Shown: positions 31,718-32,932 of the stretch, piece by piece
How the letters are laid out: each line of letters begins with the position of its first letter
Numbering within the stretch: position 1 is the stretch's first letter
From: Rhizobium sp. Q54
Lineage (GTDB): Bacteria; Pseudomonadota; Alphaproteobacteria; SMXQ01
Length of the DNA stretch: 32,932 nucleotides
Assembly (NCBI GenBank): GCA_945861615.1
Contig: CAMAVH010000021.1
Coordinates: forward strand, 1-32,932
Direction: 5' to 3'
Program-made: the position numbers and the translations under genes
The notes under the pieces: generated by a model
The model's input: the letters and a program-made list of their open reading frames with translations, nothing else
Told to the model about the DNA's origin: nothing
Databases searched by the model: none

Positions 31718-31740
31718 ACGAAATTCCTTGTGATGACGGC

Positions 31741-31806
31741 TTAGGCGGCCTTGACGCCGTCGATATAGTCGCCGACCTCGCGGCGCAAATCGGATGAATG
31801 ACGGGT
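31741..31806 (-). pseudogene. Remnant resembling the C-terminus of a methyl-accepting chemotaxis protein
   Basis: On the minus strand a frame closed by a TGA at 31806-31804 reads about 20 codons ending DLRREVGDYIDGVKAA and a TAA at 31743-31741. The ending resembles the conserved tail of alphaproteobacterial chemoreceptors (L-R-x-E-V-x-x-F-L-x-x-V-R-A-A). No chemoreceptor signalling domain precedes it, so it would be a left-over after deletion. The match is short and could be chance. Confidence 0.3.
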
Positions 31807-32105
31807 TCACAGGCTCCCGCAAATCAGTATCGAGACCATGTCCTTTGCCTCGGCGGGCGTCTGCTAAGCCTTTGTTCTGCCGCTCATCATTTCGGCTGTA
31901 CCTATGTCCTTGGATAACCGTCGAAAGGATGGGTTTGCGAACGGTTCGCGGCGAAATTCCCCGTCGGCCAGCGATGCCATGCCCAACCGGCAGGCCGTAA
32001 CCTTTCCGGCCTGCCCGCGAAAGACAGGACAGCGCCGGCATTCGGCGTCGCGTACCGGCCCTAGCCTGAACGGGCTTGTGAGTTGCGCTGGCGGATTCAG
32101 ACTTT
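31807..32105. other. Non-coding stretch with one strong inverted repeat
   Basis: No gene with codon or family support was found on either strand. The only structure is a perfect 9-bp inverted repeat, GGCAGGCCG (31989-31997) with CGGCCTGCC (32007-32015), with a 9-nt loop and no T-tract on either side. It may be a leader hairpin or a repetitive palindromic unit. With the possible chemoreceptor tail next to it, the region looks like a scar of gene loss. Confidence 0.35.
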
Positions 32106-32932
32106 ATGTTGAGGGCCATGACTGCCGAACCGACGACCGCCGAACCGACCGCCGAGCGCAGCGCGCCGCATTCCGACCGCGGCGTCTTGCTGCTCAAGGG
32201 ACTCGTCCTGCTGCTGGTCATGCTCCCGGGCCTGATTATGGCGGCCGATTTCGCACGCGACATGCTGGGCGCGAAACCGATCACGGAAATCATCCATCGC
32301 AGCGGCGACTGGGCGATACGTCTGCTATTCGTCAGCCTGCTGATCACGCCGCTGCGCCAAGTGCTGAAAGCCCACAAGCTGATCTCTGTGCGCCGCATCA
32401 TCGGCGTCGCCTCTTTCTGCTATATCGCCATCCATCTGGTGGGCTATATGGCCGACGAAATGTTCGACCTCGCCAAGGTCGCCTCGGAGATTCTGCTGCG
32501 CTATTACCTGACGATTGGCTTCGTCGGCCTGATCGGCCTCGCTCTGCTCGCCGCCACCTCGACCGACGCCATGGTGCGCCGGCTCGGCGGCAAGCGCTGG
32601 AAGCGGCTGCATCGCCTCGCCTATCCGATCGGCGCCATCGCCGTGGTGCATTTCTTCATGCAGACGAAGCTGAACGTCTCGGAGCCGACCGTGATGGCAG
32701 GCCTGTTCACCTGGCTGATGCTCTATCGCGCATGGGAAGAATTTCTCAGCCGCAAGAGCGTCACGACGCTTTGGGCGCTGATCCTGCTCGCCGTCGCCTC
32801 CGCTCTCATCACCGTCGTCGGCGAATGGGCCTATTACGCCGTCTTCACCGGCATCGACGCCAGTTTGGTGCTGCAGGCCAATCTGACGACCATGGCCGGC
32901 CCGCGCCCGGCCTGGATCGTGCTGGCGATCAG
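32106..32932 (+). CDS. MsrQ/YedZ-like heme-binding membrane subunit, 5' part
   Basis: The frame is open from the ATG at 32106 to the window edge (275 complete codons), so the 3' end is missing. It encodes a membrane protein with at least six helices of the ferric reductase-like transmembrane family. Motifs typical of MsrQ/YedZ are seen: I-H-R-S-G-D-W-A-I-R-L-L, then L-I-T-P-L-R-Q, R-R-I-I-G-V-A-S-F and IAIHLVGY, with histidines placed to hold heme b. MsrQ passes quinol electrons to the periplasmic methionine sulfoxide reductase MsrP. The repetitive T-A-E-P N-terminus is unusual, and a second start at 32118 is possible. No msrP gene is visible upstream; it could lie beyond the edge. Confidence 0.8.
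   Translation, partial: MLRAMTAEPTTAEPTAERSAPHSDRGVLLLKGLVLLLVMLPGLIMAADFARDMLGAKPITEIIHRSGDWAIRLLFVSLLITPLRQVLKAHKLISVRRIIGVASFCYIAIHLVGYMADEMFDLAKVASEILLRYYLTIGFVGLIGLALLAATSTDAMVRRLGGKRWKRLHRLAYPIGAIAVVHFFMQTKLNVSEPTVMAGLFTWLMLYRAWEEFLSRKSVTTLWALILLAVASALITVVGEWAYYAVFTGIDASLVLQANLTTMAGPRPAWIVLAI

Noticed and set aside
31283-32401. A 372-codon frame containing the BLUF protein at its end
   Set aside because: The upstream 228 codons are Arg/Ser-rich without family character and overlap the MsrQ-like gene. AAGGAA and the BLUF fold place the start at 31717.
1-32932. tRNA, rRNA, CRISPR arrays, integrases, transposases and attachment repeats
   Set aside because: None was found by reading both strands. 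The only repeats are short operators and hairpins listed as features, so no sign of a recent mobile element was seen.

Overview
The window is GC-rich, densely coded chromosomal DNA from an aerobic alphaproteobacterium. Support for this comes from a heme A synthase (aa3-type oxidase respiration), two candidate EcfG-type general-stress promoters (GGAAC-N16/17-CGTT), a BigR/SqrR-like persulfide-sensing locus, a fused TAXI-TRAP transporter and an orphan BLUF protein. No rRNA, tRNA, CRISPR array, phage gene or insertion sequence was seen. The genus cannot be named from the sequence alone.

Layout. (1) 1-174: 3' end of a TerB-like gene. (2) 180-6436, minus strand: a redox operon read as siroheme sulfite/nitrite reductase homologue, then a 1171-residue flavoprotein that joins GltD/NfnB-like and PyrK/NfnA-like halves, then a group III truncated globin. 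A strong hairpin followed by a T-rich tract lies between the first two genes, and a 23-bp near-perfect palindrome covers the promoter. (3) 6644-7723: ctaA, divergent. (4) 8051-26117: a large catabolic region. It holds a TAXI-TRAP importer, a salicylate-5-hydroxylase-like Rieske oxygenase (alpha and beta), a minus-strand operon (Rieske ferredoxin, two carboxymuconolactone-decarboxylase-like proteins, an ornithine-cyclodeaminase/mu-crystallin-type dehydrogenase, a gentisate-dioxygenase-like bicupin, a DapA-type aldolase), a ThDP-dependent enzyme, a ferredoxin reductase, a TauE/SafE permease, a MarR regulator and a UbiD-type decarboxylase. A REC-EAL c-di-GMP phosphodiesterase is inserted at 13114-14364. 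(5) 26176-28840: a hydrogen sulfide/persulfide module (TauE/SafE, rhodanese-DUF2892, ArsR/BigR-like sensor, persulfide dioxygenase-like hydrolase) around one multi-half-site operator. (6) 28914-32932: a small Gln/Arg-rich exported protein, a GAF histidine kinase, nikR, a BLUF photoreceptor protein, a short remnant resembling a chemoreceptor C-terminus, and the 5' part of an MsrQ/YedZ-like heme membrane protein.

How the genes may work together. The oxygenase, ferredoxin and reductase together supply all parts of a three-component ring hydroxylase acting on a salicylate-like acid. The bicupin would then open the ring, and the aldolase, dehydrogenase, CMD pair, ThDP enzyme and UbiD enzyme would process the acid intermediates. 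The promoters of the oxygenase operon and of the ferredoxin-to-aldolase operon share the 11-mer TTGATATCTAA (11126-11136 and 19388-19398), so one regulator probably controls both. The usual maleylpyruvate isomerase and fumarylpyruvate hydrolase of gentisate degradation are absent, and the bicupin carries its metal-ligand histidines in the C-terminal rather than the N-terminal cupin. This set of genes is the best candidate here for an undescribed pathway. The substrate is not determined.
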